From: Triplophysa rosa
Lineage: Eukaryota; Chordata; Actinopteri; Cypriniformes; Nemacheilidae
Assembly: GCF_024868665.1 (NCBI RefSeq)
Contig: NC_079901.1
Span: forward strand, 3,526,142 to 3,590,141
DNA length: 64,000 nt
Direction: 5' to 3'
Numbering within the stretch: the stretch's first letter is position 1; each line of letters starts with the position of its first letter. This document shows positions 21,866 through 32,109 of the stretch, one piece after another. The notes beneath the pieces are model-generated. The model was given only the letters and a program-made list of their open reading frames with translations. It made no database searches and was not told where the DNA came from. Made by a program: the position numbers and the translations under genes.

Positions 21866-24829
21866 TTATGGAAGAGTAGTGTATGCAAGATTAAAAAGAT
21901 GCGTCTTTAGTCTAGATTTAAACTGACAGAGTGTGTCTGCCTCCCGGACAGTGCAGGGAAGACTATTCCAAAGTTTAGGCGCTAGATAGGAAAAGGATCT
22001 ACCACCTGCACTTGATTTTGAAATTCTAGGTATTACCAACTGACAGGACGCCTGAGAGCGTAATGCACGTGAAGGACTGTAATACAAAAGGAGTTCATTC
22101 AAGTACTGAGGAGCTAAACCATGTAAGGCTTTATAGGTAATAAGCAAGATTTTAAAGTTAACGCGATGCTTTATAGGTAACCAGTGCAAGGTTGACAGAA
22201 CCGGGCTAATATGTTCATACTTTTTTGTACGTGTAAGAACTCGAGCTGCCGCGTTTTGGACCAATTGGAGTTTTTGTAATAAGCCTGCAGGGCAACCACC
22301 TAACAGTGCATTACAGTAATCTAGTCTTGATGTCATGAATGCATGAATTAACTTCTCTGCATCTGAGATTGACAGCATATGACGTAGTTTAGATATATTC
22401 TTAAGATGGAAAAACGCAATTTTACAGGTGTTGGCGACGTGGCTCTCAAATGACAGATTACTATCGAATAGAACGCCAAGATTCTTTGCTGACGACGAGG
22501 GTTTTATGGAACATCCGTCAATAGTTAAACAGTATTCTTGGTTGTTACTTATAGCAGTTTTCGGTCCAATAAGTAACACTTCCGTTTTGTCCGAGTTCAG
22601 TAATAAAAAGTTGTTACTCATCCAGTTTTTTATATCGACTATGCATTCCATTATTCGATGGAACTGCTGTGTTTCATGAGGCTTCGAGGAAATATAAAGT
22701 TGAGTATCATCAGCATAACAGTGAAAGCTAACTCCGTGTCGCTTTATTATATCTCCTAGAGGTAGCATGTATAATGCGAAGAGCAGAGGCCCTAAGACTG
22801 AGCCCTGTGGTACACCGTACTGGACTTGCGATTTGCGTGACACCTCATTGTTTATTGCTACAAATTGAAAACGGTCGGATAAATAAGATTTAAACCATTT
22901 CAAAGCTATTCCCTTAATGCCGACATAATTTTCGAGTCTATGTAGGAGTGTGCTGTGGTCAATGGTATCGAATGCAGCACTAAGGTCTAGCAGCACCAAT
23001 AACGAGATACAACCTCGGTCAGACGCCAATAGCAGATCATTTGTAACTCTGATCAAAGCAGTCTCTGTACTGTGACATGCTCTAAATCCAGACTGGAATT
23101 CTTCATTGATGTCATTCCTTTGGAGGAAGGAGCATAATTGAGTTGAAACTACTTTTTCCAGAACTTTAGATATGAAAGGTAGATTCGATATAGGCCTGTA
23201 GTTCCTTAGTTCTCTAGGGTCGAGTTGGGGTTTTTTGACAAGGGGCCTTATAACAGCCACCTTATATGCTTTAGGCACATGTCCTAATGTCAGAGATGAG
23301 TTAATAATACCAAGAAGAGGATCTATAATTTCTGGGAGCATCTCTTTCAGTAGATTTGTAGGTATAGGGTCTAGTATGCATGTTGTTGATTTAGATGATC
23401 TAATAATTTTAGACAGCTCATCTTGATCTACGGTATAAAATAATTGCATTTTCTCCTTAAGGGCGCTGTAGTTAGTTTGTTCAGCGGGTTTCACTTCTGA
23501 TTGCATTGTTATAATTTTTTCTCTAATATCTTGGATTTTATATGTGAAGTAGTTCATAAATTCATCACTGCTATGCTGATATACAGGATCAGAAGTCACT
23601 GACGATTTATTTTTTGTTAATTTAGCCACCGTGTTAAATAAAAACCTAGGGTTGTGCTGGTTTTCTTCTATTAGTGATGAAAAGTAGGCGGATCTAGAAG
23701 TTATTAGGGCTTTCCTGTATTTTCGAATACTATCCTTCCATGCTGTACGAAATACCTCTAATTTAGTTTTCTTAAAGTTGCGCTCCATTTTTCGGGCCGC
23801 TTTCTTTAGAGCCTGAGTGTGTTCATTATACCACGGTGTGGGGCTGCCATTTTTAATCTTCTTTAAACGTAGTGGAGCAACTTTGTCTAGCGTTACCGAG
23901 AAGGTGGAATTAAAATTTTCAGTGGTAATGTCAAGATCTTCAACGTTATTTCTCATGATTTGAGACAATTCGGGCAGATTATCGAGAAACGCATCTTTGG
24001 TAGTTGAAGTTATTGTTCTACCATATTTGTAACAATGAGTTTTATTTGCAGCCGTAGGCCAGTGAAGCAAACATAATACCAGATAATGATCCGAAATGTC
24101 TTCACTCTGCTGAAGGATTTTAACGTCGTCCACATTTATACCGTAAGACAGTATTAAATCTAAAGTATGATTACGAAGGTGAGTGGGTCCTGACACATGT
24201 TGACTAATGCCCATGGAGTTAAGAGTGTCTTTGAAAGCCATTCCTAAGGCATCTGTAACGTTATCTACGTGGATGTTAAAGTCACCAACGACAAGGAGTC
24301 TATCTGCGGCCAGTACTAGTTCTGATAAGAACCCACCAAATTCTTTAATAAAATCTGTGTGGTGCCCTGGAGGCCTATATACAATAGCTAGAATCAATTT
24401 AAAAAGAGTTTTATCTTTAGTATTAGGTGTTGAAACATGAAGAACCATGACTTCAAAAGAATTATATTTAGAGTTCGACTTCTGGGAAATGCTAAGAGAG
24501 TTATTGTAAAGTGCTGCGACACCTCCCCCTCTGCCTTTTAGACGAGGCTCGTGTTTATAATAATAATCTTGGGGGACAGATTCATTTAAAGCAATATAAT
24601 CATCTGGTTTTAGCCATGTTTCTGTCAAACAGAGCATGTCTATTTTATGATCTGTTATCATATCGTTAACAAAAAGTGCTTTATTAGAGAGAGATCTAAT
24701 ATTTAGCAATCCGAGTCGTAACAGTTGATTATCTGTATTTTGTTCATGTTTAGTTTGTTTAACGTTTATTAAATTACTTTCAAGAGGTTTACGCATTATT
24801 TTATGTTTGCTAATCCGGGGGACAGACAC
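21866..24829 (-). CDS. L2/CR1 LINE ORF2: endonuclease-reverse transcriptase
   Basis: 987 residues, the normal length for the clade. The N-terminal ~255 residues form an apurinic-type endonuclease: LGLLNIRSL (Asn43), CLTETW (Glu70), YRPPG, VVGDFNIHVD, HTLDLILS and the catalytic SDHYLV. A linker follows, then RT with [60 protein letters not shown] and FHCYADD (YADD 705-708), thumb, and the conserved C-terminus SLPCTVREADTLCQFKSRLK. Together these nick the target and prime reverse transcription on it. No disruption was found. The chosen Met at 24829 lies 132 bases after the ORF1 stop, in the same frame; how ORF2 is initiated is unknown. Confidence 0.93.
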   Translation of the reverse strand: MSVPRISKHKIMRKPLESNLINVKQTKHEQNTDNQLLRLGLLNIRSLSNKALFVNDMITDHKIDMLCLTETWLKPDDYIALNESVPQDYYYKHEPRLKGRGGGVAALYNNSLSISQKSNSKYNSFEVMVLHVSTPNTKDKTLFKLILAIVYRPPGHHTDFIKEFGGFLSELVLAADRLLVVGDFNIHVDNVTDALGMAFKDTLNSMGISQHVSGPTHLRNHTLDLILSYGINVDDVKILQQSEDISDHYLVLCLLHWPTAANKTHCYKYGRTITSTTKDAFLDNLPELSQIMRNNVEDLDITTENFNSTFSVTLDKVAPLRLKKIKNGSPTPWYNEHTQALKKAARKMERNFKKTKLEVFRTAWKDSIRKYRKALITSRSAYFSSLIEENQHNPRFLFNTVAKLTKNKSSVTSDPVYQHSSDEFMNYFTYKIQDIREKIITMQSEVKPAEQTNYSALKEKMQLFYTVDQDELSKIIRSSKSTTCILDPIPTNLLKEMLPEIIDPLLGIINSSLTLGHVPKAYKVAVIRPLVKKPQLDPRELRNYRPISNLPFISKVLEKVVSTQLCSFLQRNDINEEFQSGFRACHSTETALIRVTNDLLLASDRGCISLLVLLDLSAAFDTIDHSTLLHRLENYVGIKGIALKWFKSYLSDRFQFVAINNEVSRKSQVQYGVPQGSVLGPLLFALYMLPLGDIIKRHGVSFHCYADDTQLYISSKPHETQQFHRIMECIVDIKNWMSNNFLLLNSDKTEVLLIGPKTAISNNQEYCLTIDGCSIKPSSSAKNLGVLFDSNLSFESHVANTCKIAFFHLKNISKLRHMLSISDAEKLIHAFMTSRLDYCNALLGGCPAGLLQKLQLVQNAAARVLTRTKKYEHISPVLSTLHWLPIKHRVNFKILLITYKALHGLAPQYLNELLLYYSPSRALRSQASCQLVIPRISKSSAGGRSFSYLAPKLWNSLPCTVREADTLCQFKSRLKTHLFNLAYTTLP

Positions 24830-24961
24830 AGTCTCTATTTTGTGATGTTTGGGAGAACGGATTACTACATGTTGTACATTTTGTGTATTCTGCGACGTGA
24901 GACGGCAAGCAGACAGTTGGTTAAGCCATTCTGTCTGCTCCCTGACCTGGGCCCCAGCGAG

Positions 24962-25831
24962 TCAAGTTTTAGCATTAGCATTAAGACTTTTTGCCATATT
25001 TCTAGACAGGATGGAAGTCCCAGCCCAGGAGGGATGGAGACCATCTCGTTTCAACAGGTCAGGTCTGCCCTCAAAACTCTTCCAGTTATTTATAAAAACT
25101 ATATCATTCTGCAGGCACCACTCAGACAACCAGCCATTTAGTGATGATAATCTGCTATAAATCTCATCACCACGATAAGCATTGAGGGGGCCAGAGAATA
25201 TTACAGTGTCTGACATCATGCTTGCGAGCTCACACACCTCTTTAATGTTATCTTTTGTGATCTCCGATTGACGGAGTCGAACATCATTTGTGCCGACGTG
25301 AATGACAATCTTACTGAATTTACGATTAGCCTTAGCCAGCACATTTAAATTTGACTTGATGTCAGGCGCTCTGGCTCCCGGTAAACATTGGACTATGGTG
25401 GCTGGTGCCTCTATGTTAACGTTCCGAACAATAGAATCACCGATAACTAGGGCACTTTCAGCAGGTTTCTCAGTCGGTGCGTCACTGAGCGGGGCAAACC
25501 TGTTCGAGACTGTAATCGGAACGGTCGAGTGATGTTTTGTCCTGCGACTACGCCGTCTCACAGTCACGAAGTTTCCCAGCTGCGGAGGATTTTCAACCGG
25601 AACCGAGCTGTGTGCGCTAATGTTGCTCGCATCCAAAGTGTTTTCTATCGTCGTTAAACTCTTACTATCCTCAGATAAAGATTGGATGCGAGACTCTAAT
25701 TCTAAGATCTTCTCTGTCAGCCTAACTATTTCCCTGCATTTATCGCATATAAAGCCCTCGCAGCTGACAGAGAAGGCTAAGCTAAACATATGACATGAGG
25801 TGCAAGTAACAATAATAGGAATAGAAGCCAT
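24962..25831 (-). CDS. L2/CR1 LINE ORF1: zinc-binding/coiled-coil/SGNH esterase-like protein
   Basis: 289 residues. Residues 10-32 hold a Cys cluster (CTSCH, Cys24, CDKC), a PHD-like or other zinc-binding motif. Residues 33-57 are a likely coiled coil (REIVRLTEKILELESRIQ). From about 125 there is an SGNH-hydrolase (esterase) domain: GDSIVRN (Ser133), Gly152 in PGARA, GTNDVRL (Asn182) and DGLHPS (Asp263, His266), so all four blocks and the catalytic triad are visible. CR1 and some L2 elements are known to carry such an esterase in ORF1, proposed to act with membranes or RNA particles. The start was chosen as the first Met before the Cys cluster. Confidence 0.9.
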   Translation of the reverse strand: MASIPIIVTCTSCHMFSLAFSVSCEGFICDKCREIVRLTEKILELESRIQSLSEDSKSLTTIENTLDASNISAHSSVPVENPPQLGNFVTVRRRSRRTKHHSTVPITVSNRFAPLSDAPTEKPAESALVIGDSIVRNVNIEAPATIVQCLPGARAPDIKSNLNVLAKANRKFSKIVIHVGTNDVRLRQSEITKDNIKEVCELASMMSDTVIFSGPLNAYRGDEIYSRLSSLNGWLSEWCLQNDIVFINNWKSFEGRPDLLKRDGLHPSWAGTSILSRNMAKSLNANAKT

Positions 25832-26205
25832 AACTCACCGGATTTGAAGTGCAATTCCAACTTACCAAGGTTGCTCGATGGATCGTAGTATACTCGCTTA
25901 AAAAGAGAAACAGTTAGCACACAAGACAAACCAGAGGCAAGATGATATTCCACAGTGTGAACAGAAAGCAAGCTAACACGCTATTGCTATGCTAACGGCG
26001 TTAAGTTAACTATCACTTTTGGTTTAGACTCTTCCAAGTAAATAACAGGAACAGGGTTATTGAGATATCAGGATAAGTTAGCAACGACAATAATAATTAA
26101 CGAAAATAAAATACACTAATATTAGAGCGAATTGATAAGAGCACTGATACAAACAAGCTGCCGGCAGCGATGCAGGAAACAGGAAGCAATGCAGGAAACA
26201 TAAAA
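25832..26205 (-). promoter_or_regulatory. Probable L2 5' leader with internal promoter
   Basis: The 374 bases between the element's 5' boundary (set by the target-site duplication) and the ORF1 start. A full-length LINE must carry its promoter here, but I see no TATA box or other decisive motif, so the promoter role is inferred from position. Confidence 0.5.
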
Positions 26206-26220
26206 GTAAGGTCTTTATAC
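26206..26220. repeat. L2 target-site duplication, copy at element 5' end
   Basis: GTAAGGTCTTTATAC, perfect match to 20943-20957. Confidence 0.95.
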
Positions 26221-27795
26221 ACCTCTGAAGACATAATAATGTATATTATATTGCATTTCTGTCAGTAGTTTCTCATGAATATTACAAACAGCACCTTAAA
26301 GCTCCTTACAAGGAGGTTTCATTTAAAGTGAAAGGAGAAAATACCTTTTTGGCACAAAAGGGCTGAACTTCATGCATGTATTAACATTATTCTGCCATAT
26401 TTTGTAATTAGCTTTCACATTGCTTGGTTACATTTTTATTATTATTTAACTTTTCACAAACCTGCTAAAACCAATACAGGCCATCTGGGAAAAGTGCCAT
26501 TTGTATTTATATAAATTATGTTAGATATATTTTTCAAAGACAAGCTAAAGTATAAAGACATAATTATTTTTTTTACATAACAGTAAATGCTATGATTCTC
26601 TTGTGCATTTCAACTCGCTTCTCACGTGTCACTGTAAAAATGTGTGCAGCACCTTTTTGACTTCCATCGGCCAAGGAGAGTCAAGTGCGCTGTGTTGGTT
26701 TGACATAGACCTTTCTGGTCAGAGAAATAAATGAATGTGTTAAATCAATTACATGTTATAAACTTTAATTAGTTTGTGCCAGGTATGATTCAAAATCAGC
26801 AGTCCACCAAAGCATAATTTTGTTCATTATAGGTAAACAAGTGCATTTCGGATACAACAGCACTTGAGAACCTCACAAGTTTATGTCTGCACTCAGCTTA
26901 TGCCGAACATTTAAGGGTTGAGGATCATAGATAACATCAATAGGTTGTTCGCATAACATCAATAGGTTGTTCGCACATGACGTCACGGCACTGCGCGATT
27001 GGAGGGCAGGAACAAACTTATAATACCTATGTTTTGCATCCCTTTTCACTGTTCAAATCGATCAAAGCATGAAAGGTGTTTTTATTGTGTAGCAAAAGTT
27101 GATGTTCATGAAGGGGGAAAATGCATGTACTGACTGAGAAACGATAATAAAAGTGACTTGTAAACCTGAATCTGCAGTTGGGATGAGCCGAGCCGGATGA
27201 CTTTGTATAATGCTTAACAGTGTTTAACATACCTAAACAATGACCAGTTGAGCACAAATTTCTGTCAAACCTTGTCATGAACACTAGCTGCAAAGATCGA
27301 GTCCTGATTAAATGGATAAAGTGATGAATCACGCCTTAAGCGTTTCTCCACCATAGAAGTCCATTATAATGAAACAGCTTAAAAGGAACCTTGGGTATAG
27401 AGAGATGTGTGGCTTAATATATAAAAAAAAAATTCGTCAAAATCTGTTAAATCAAATGGTTGCAACCTAAACAAATTCTCTTAACGCTACAGCGAAGCAC
27501 ACATGCTTTCCGTATGTAGCCAAGTGAGAGAAACTGATGTTAAATAGTAATAATCTACCGAAATTGGATGTAAAACAGAAATTGGTCGCGGCCGCTCAAA
27601 TCTCGCATGTGGGCCGATTTGGGAGACAAGGGAGAGGATTATGGACATTAGAGTTATGTGTTTTAACATCATGTTAATATCAAAATTATTGCGTGAATGA
27701 TCTTTCAGGATTCATGTGCTTGCGTGTTAACTGAATCTGGACTGATTTTGTGTTTGGACATGTGCCAGTGTGCAGGTATGTTGATTAAATATCAA
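26221..27795. other. Non-coding sequence
   Basis: No gene recognised. It contains a perfect 22-base tandem duplication (26931-26952 and 26953-26974, ATAACATCAATAGGTTGTTC plus GC). A ~75-base stretch at 27345-27422 recurs, inverted and diverged, near 41681-42165, suggesting an old dispersed repeat. Confidence 0.5.
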
Positions 27796-27942
27796 TTTCC
27801 CTTTCTGTTGGTCTCTCGACGTTGTGTCGAACTAACAGATGGGGTTCGTCCCTGAGAACCAATCGCTTCCGACTACTTAGAAAAGGCCAATCAAAATTGG
27901 CAAATGAAATTTGCATGCCGGACTCCGCCCCTGGAAACTGGG

Positions 27943-27949
27943 TATAAAA
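27943..27949 (+). promoter_or_regulatory. TATA box of DIRS left terminus (copy 2)
   Basis: TATAAAA within CTGGGTATAAAAGGGAGACG, conserved in copy 3 (45402-45408) and, inverted, in the right termini. Its place between the terminus and Gag fits a DIRS core promoter. Confidence 0.65.
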
Positions 27950-28159
27950 GGGAGACGGTGTGCTTCATTCATTCACCTTTTGTTCTTCGGAGCCTTCGCT
28001 TATGAAGATCAACTCTCGCTACTACTTAGCAACTCCAGATTGCCGGTTCTACGACGTGGTGCAGCGGACTGTCCCTTCCTGTGGCGAATTCCCCTGGGCG
28101 TCTCGGCGGTTCCAGAGGTGTTCGAGCCTGCTCGTCTGACCGTTCCCCATGAGACGGTC

Positions 28160-28625
28160 CCACCGTCTTGTTCCTCAATCACGTATCGGACACGGTACGT
28201 GATGATGAGATGTCTGTTGCAGCATCATAGGGTGATTTACTGGCATCAGACTCCGACGATTCCTTGAAGCTCCCTCCCTCGGGGGGTCGAGTTCAGGAAG
28301 AAGCGGACGTCGAAATGTCAGCCATGCTTTCCTGGGCCGCCGGCATTGGATTGCGGTGCACCGCATTGCCTCTCCCAACGCTCACGGCTGGATACACGGT
28401 ACATCGGGCTTCAGAGCGCCTCCAAGCCGCACTCGCCCCCAGTGCCGTGTTCCCCCAGAAGTGCATGAGGAACCTAGTATGACCTGGAACGCCCCCTTCG
28501 GAGTGTACACGTCAACTAGTTCCATCACCCTTTCTTCCCTCGATGGTGGGGCAGCTAGAGGATACGTTGATGTCCCCCAGGGGCTCGACCTAGACTCCCG
28601 TCCAAAGCACGTAGGCTTTTCGACA
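28160..28625 (+). pseudogene. DIRS Gag remnant (copy 2)
   Basis: Frame-shifted pieces match Gag of copy 3 and the minus copy: an acidic stretch ending EADVEMSAMLSWAAGIGLRC, then FPQKCMRNL or PEVHEEPSMTWNAPF, and TLSSLDGGAARGYVDVP. The Cys-rich N-terminus and C-terminal half are deleted. It is a structural protein in the intact element and non-functional here. Confidence 0.75.
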
Positions 28626-28904
28626 CCCCCCATGGCGAGGTATCTGCACTGCCAGCCATTGAACCACCCCCGGGAGGTCGATGAAGCAGAACGTACCCCT
28701 AGCCTCCCTGTCTCGGTCCCTGCGAGCCTGACAAGAGCTTCCCAAACCATCACGGTGACTACGGGATACGGTCCATCTCGGCTACGCAATCCAACTCCCC
28801 AGACGCCCGCCCAAGTTTCGGGGCATCCTCTGAACCTCAGCAGAGGCAAGGATGCTCCCGTGCTTCGGGCCGAGGTCGCCACCCCTCTGGTGAGGAAGCG
28901 ATCG

Positions 28905-29280
28905 TGCTCGTCCCTCTAGCCGAGATGTTCAATGGGTTTTACAGCCCGTACTTCATCGTCCCCAAAAGACTCAAGCTGCCGTTCAGGATGCTCATGCAGA
29001 TGCACATCCTGGCATCTATCAGATGTCAAGATGGATTCATGGCAATCGACCTGAAGGATGCTTACTCTCATGTCTCAATTCTCCCTCGTCATCGCCCATT
29101 CCTACAGTTCGCTTTCGATGGTCAGGCATATTAGTACAGAGTCCACCTTTTCGGTCTGTCCCTGTCCCCACGAGTCTTCACGAAGATCGTGGAAGCCGCC
29201 CTCACTCCCCTCAGGGAGAGAGTTGTGCGGGTACTAAACTACCTCGACGACTGGCTCATTTGACACACTCGTGAGATCTG
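28905..29280 (+). pseudogene. DIRS reverse transcriptase remnant (copy 2)
   Basis: SPYFIVPK, QMHILASIRCQDGFMAIDLK, DAYSHVSILPRHRPFLQFAF, GLSLSPRVFTKIVEAAL and the catalytic NYLDDWLI (near 29235) are readable across frames, with an in-frame stop after FDGQAY and a missing segment (the LDLRVLNRHLH region of the minus copy). Clearly inactive. Confidence 0.85.
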
Positions 29281-29699
29281 TTATGTACACACAGGGACCT
29301 GGTGCTTCGGCACCTAGATCGATTGGGACCACGGGTCAACCGAAAAAGAGCAAGCTCTCCTCTGTGCAGAGCATCCTATTTTTTGGTATGGAACTCAACT
29401 CTGTCTCCATTACAGCGCGACTGCGCTCAGTCAGTGTAGAACTGCCTGGAATATTTCAAGCAGTCAGCGGGCACAAGAGGCTCCCCGGGCACATGGCATC
29501 CTCGACGGTGGTGATCCCTCGGGTTGATGCACATGAGACCGCTCCAACACTGGCTACAGAGTCGAGTTCCCTGGTGAGCGTGGCACACCGGCAGCAGGCG
29601 TGCCTCTCAAAGTCCCAGGGATGCCCATGTCAGATCAGTACGTTAAGCTGATCTGACATGGCACGGACGCCAACGCACCCTAACCCCTTGGTCTTCAAT

Positions 29700-30260
29700 G
29701 ACCTTTCTACTGACGGGGGTTTCTACTGACTACTGGTCGGACAGCACAACTTCCGTAGTGTATATAAACCACCAGGGTGGCTTTCGCTCACGGCAGCTAA
29801 CTCGACTCACCCGACGCCTCCTCCTGTGGAGTCCGCAGGTGAGCAGATCCCTGCGAGCCACACATATCCCAGGCGACCTGAACCAGACAGCCATTGCGCT
29901 CTCTCGTCAGTTGACGCCTAGCGGAGAGTGGCGACTCCACCCCCGCACAGTCCAGCTCATTGGGTACAGTTCGGGCGGGCTCAGATAGACCCCTTCACCT
30001 CCCTGGACACCACCCATTGCCCGCTAAGGTACTCCCCACCCGAGACCCCCCTCGGCACGGATGTTTTAGCGTACAGCTGGCCGTGGGACAAGCAGAAGTA
30101 CGCCTTCCCCCCAGTGAGCCTCATTGCACAGACCCTGTGCAAGGTCAGGGAAGAGGAGCATCAAGTGTACTAGTTGCGCCATACTGGCCCAACCGGACTT
30201 GGTTCTCGGAGCTAATGCTCTTGACGACAGCTCCCCCCTGGCCTATTCCCCTGACGAAGG
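29700..30260 (+). pseudogene. DIRS RNase H and linker remnant (copy 2)
   Basis: DSTTSVVYINHQGGFRSRQL, LTRRLLLWSPQVSRSLRATH, IPGDLNQTAIALSRQLTPSG, followed by the PLGTDVLAYSWPWDKQKYAF and SLIAQTLCKVREEEHQV segments in successive frames. The front part of the domain is missing or scrambled (upstream, 29590-29700 repeats a TGATCTGACATGG-type stretch). Confidence 0.8.
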
Positions 30261-30369
30261 ACCTGCTTTCCTAGGGGAAGGGCACGTTATGGCATCCCGG
30301 GCCAGACCTCTGGAACCTCCATGTCTGGCCCCTGGACGGAACGAGGAGATCCTGAGTGGCCTACCCCCT

Positions 30370-31310
30370 GCAGCGGTTAAGACCACTACTCAGGCTAGGG
30401 CCCTGGCCACTAGGCGACTATACGCCTATAAGTGGTGCCTCTTCTCATCCTGGTGCTCTTCTCGAAGAGAAGACCCGCGGAGTTGCTTGATCGAGTACGT
30501 GCTTTCCTTCCAGAGACTCGAGAGTAATCTCTCCCCTTCCACACTGAACGTGTATGGAGCCGCTATTGCCGCTCATCACGACTCAGTTGCTGGTAATCTC
30601 TAGGACAGCACAACCTGATCATTTGGTTCCTAAGGGGCGCGGGAAGGCTACCGACTCACCCGCGCTCCATACCCTCTTGCGACCTTGATGCGGTCCTGGA
30701 GCCCCTCGGAGATGCCGCTCATTCTCACCTCACGATGAAGACGGCTCTCCGGTTGGCGCTCAAGAGGGTAGCGGACCTAAAAGCATTCTCCGTGTCCACA
30801 GATTGCCTAGAACTCAGGCCCGGTGTTTCTCACGCTATCCTGAGACCCCGGTCCGGCTATGTGCCCGAAGTTCCCACCACTCCCCCTACACCAGGTGGTG
30901 AACTTACAGGCGGTGGGGAGGAAGACCCAACCTCATCCGTGTTGTGTCCAGTACGCGCATTGCGCCTCTGCTTGGACCGCACGCAGAGCAACAGGAGCTC
31001 TGAGCAGCTCTTTGTCTGTTTTGGAGATCAGCAGGGAGGGCTGTCTCAAACAGAGGTTGGCGCACTGGATCATGGACGCCGTCACTATGGCGTACCTGTC
31101 CTAAGATCGCCTACGGCCACTGGGTGAGAGCTCTCTCCGCACAGAGTACAGCCTCCTCATGGGCACTGGCTCGAGGCGCCTCTCTGGCAGACATCTGCAG
31201 AGCTGCGGGTCGGGCTACAGCCATCACCTTCGCCAGGTCCTACAGCCTCCACGTAAAACCGGTATCGGCTCGAGTCTTGCAGGCATCAGGCAAGACTGGC
31301 GGCCGGTAGG
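30370..31310 (+). pseudogene. DIRS tyrosine recombinase remnant (copy 2)
   Basis: The N-terminal part (ARALATRRLYAYKW ... YVLSFQRLESNLSPSTLNVY) ends at a stop near 30601. The middle (LKRVADLKAFSVSTDCLELR ... LCPVRALRLCLDRTQS) and C-terminal part (GASLADICRAAGRATAITFA, RSYSLHV) are in other frames. The HxxR box reads LSAQ instead of HSTR, so two catalytic residues are lost. Copy 3 shares the His-to-Leu change. Confidence 0.85.
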
Positions 31311-31974
31311 GTGTACGCCTATGACAGTACCTTCCCCCCTTTCTCCTAAGGGGGTCAGCGTACTAACTTACCCCACTGGGTGAAGAACAGGCACTCCATC
31401 CATCACTAGCAAGCACCTCCTGTGGGCGGGCTGGGCAGAGCAGCCCTGCCCCTTAGGCCGGGTATCTCTGGAGTTATTCGCAACACAGCTCTAACCGGAC
31501 CTAGTGCTACCAGACGTTGCAACCCCCCAGTAGGGCGGTTCCGTCTGATGTATCCTCATGCTGGTTCCCACCTTGGTAACCCATGACCTTCCCTAGGTGG
31601 ACCTCCACCTCGCCGTTAACTCCTTCAGTACGCACATTCTTCCCATGAGCTCTCCCCTATCAGTGAGACCATGTTGGTATCTCCACTAGACTCCTCCCTG
31701 CGGTAGGAAGTGGTCTCTGTAGCGCATCCCCCACTTGAGGAAGTAGCGCTTACCCACTGGCCTTACGGTACCGGGCGGCTTCTCGCTGTTAGAGAAACAA
31801 GGCCGCCGCCTGTGAGGCTGAAGGCAGGGGTCTTCCCACCTTTCAAGAAAGCTCTGGGACCCCCTACCTACACACTGGTAGGTTACAAATTCGCGGTAAT
31901 GCTCACGGCTGACACGCCCAGGCCAGTCACCATCGCTTCGCTAGAGATTGTGACAGGGCACAGTGTTATGGCGT

Positions 31975-32087
31975 TTTCCATAGGAACCCCATCTGTCAGT
32001 TCGACACAACGTCGAGAGACCGACAGAAAGGGAACGTCTCGGTTACGGGTGTAACCTCAGTTCCCTGATGGAGGGAACGAGACGTTG
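31975..32087 (+). repeat. DIRS internal complementary region (copy 2), truncated at junction
   Basis: Same arrangement as at 2364-2485: complement of left end (GACAGAAAGGGAAC), then complement of right end up to GGGAACGAGACGTTG, where similarity stops. The next ~14 bases (CTCTGCTCTGAGTC) match neither element well and look like filler. Confidence 0.8.
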
Positions 32088-32109
32088 CTCTGCTCTGAGT
32101 CTCACTGGG

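Larger units (their letters stand above)
20958..26205 (-). mobile_element. Apparently full-length L2/CR1 LINE with both ORFs open
   Basis: A 5248-base insertion flanked by a perfect 15-base direct repeat. On the minus strand: a ~370-base 5' leader, ORF1 (25831-24962), a 132-base gap, ORF2 (24829-21866), and a 3' untranslated region with a CA tract that ends in the L2 tail (complement of TCAACTCAACTCAACTTTAT). No stop or frameshift interrupts either ORF, and the duplication has not diverged, both signs of a recent insertion. The copies at 7931-9370 and 59334-59804 are 5'-truncated relatives of this subfamily. Confidence 0.93.
27796..32087 (+). mobile_element. DIRS retrotransposon copy 2 (internally deleted, right terminus missing)
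   Basis: The left end TTCCCTTTCTGTTGGTCTCT at 27796 is followed by a TATA box, Gag remnant, RT, RNase H and recombinase remnants and the internal complementary region (about 31975-32087). It then stops inside that region (...GGGAACGAGACGTTG) where the minus-strand DIRS begins. Two large deletions are seen against copy 3 and the minus copy: the Gag start with its Cys-rich part (about 360 bases near 28120), and the stretch from mid-Gag to upstream of RT (near 28620). Confidence 0.9.

Noticed and set aside
22428..25532. Plus-strand ORFs inside the L2
   Set aside because: They are opposite-strand shadows of the intact L2 ORFs.
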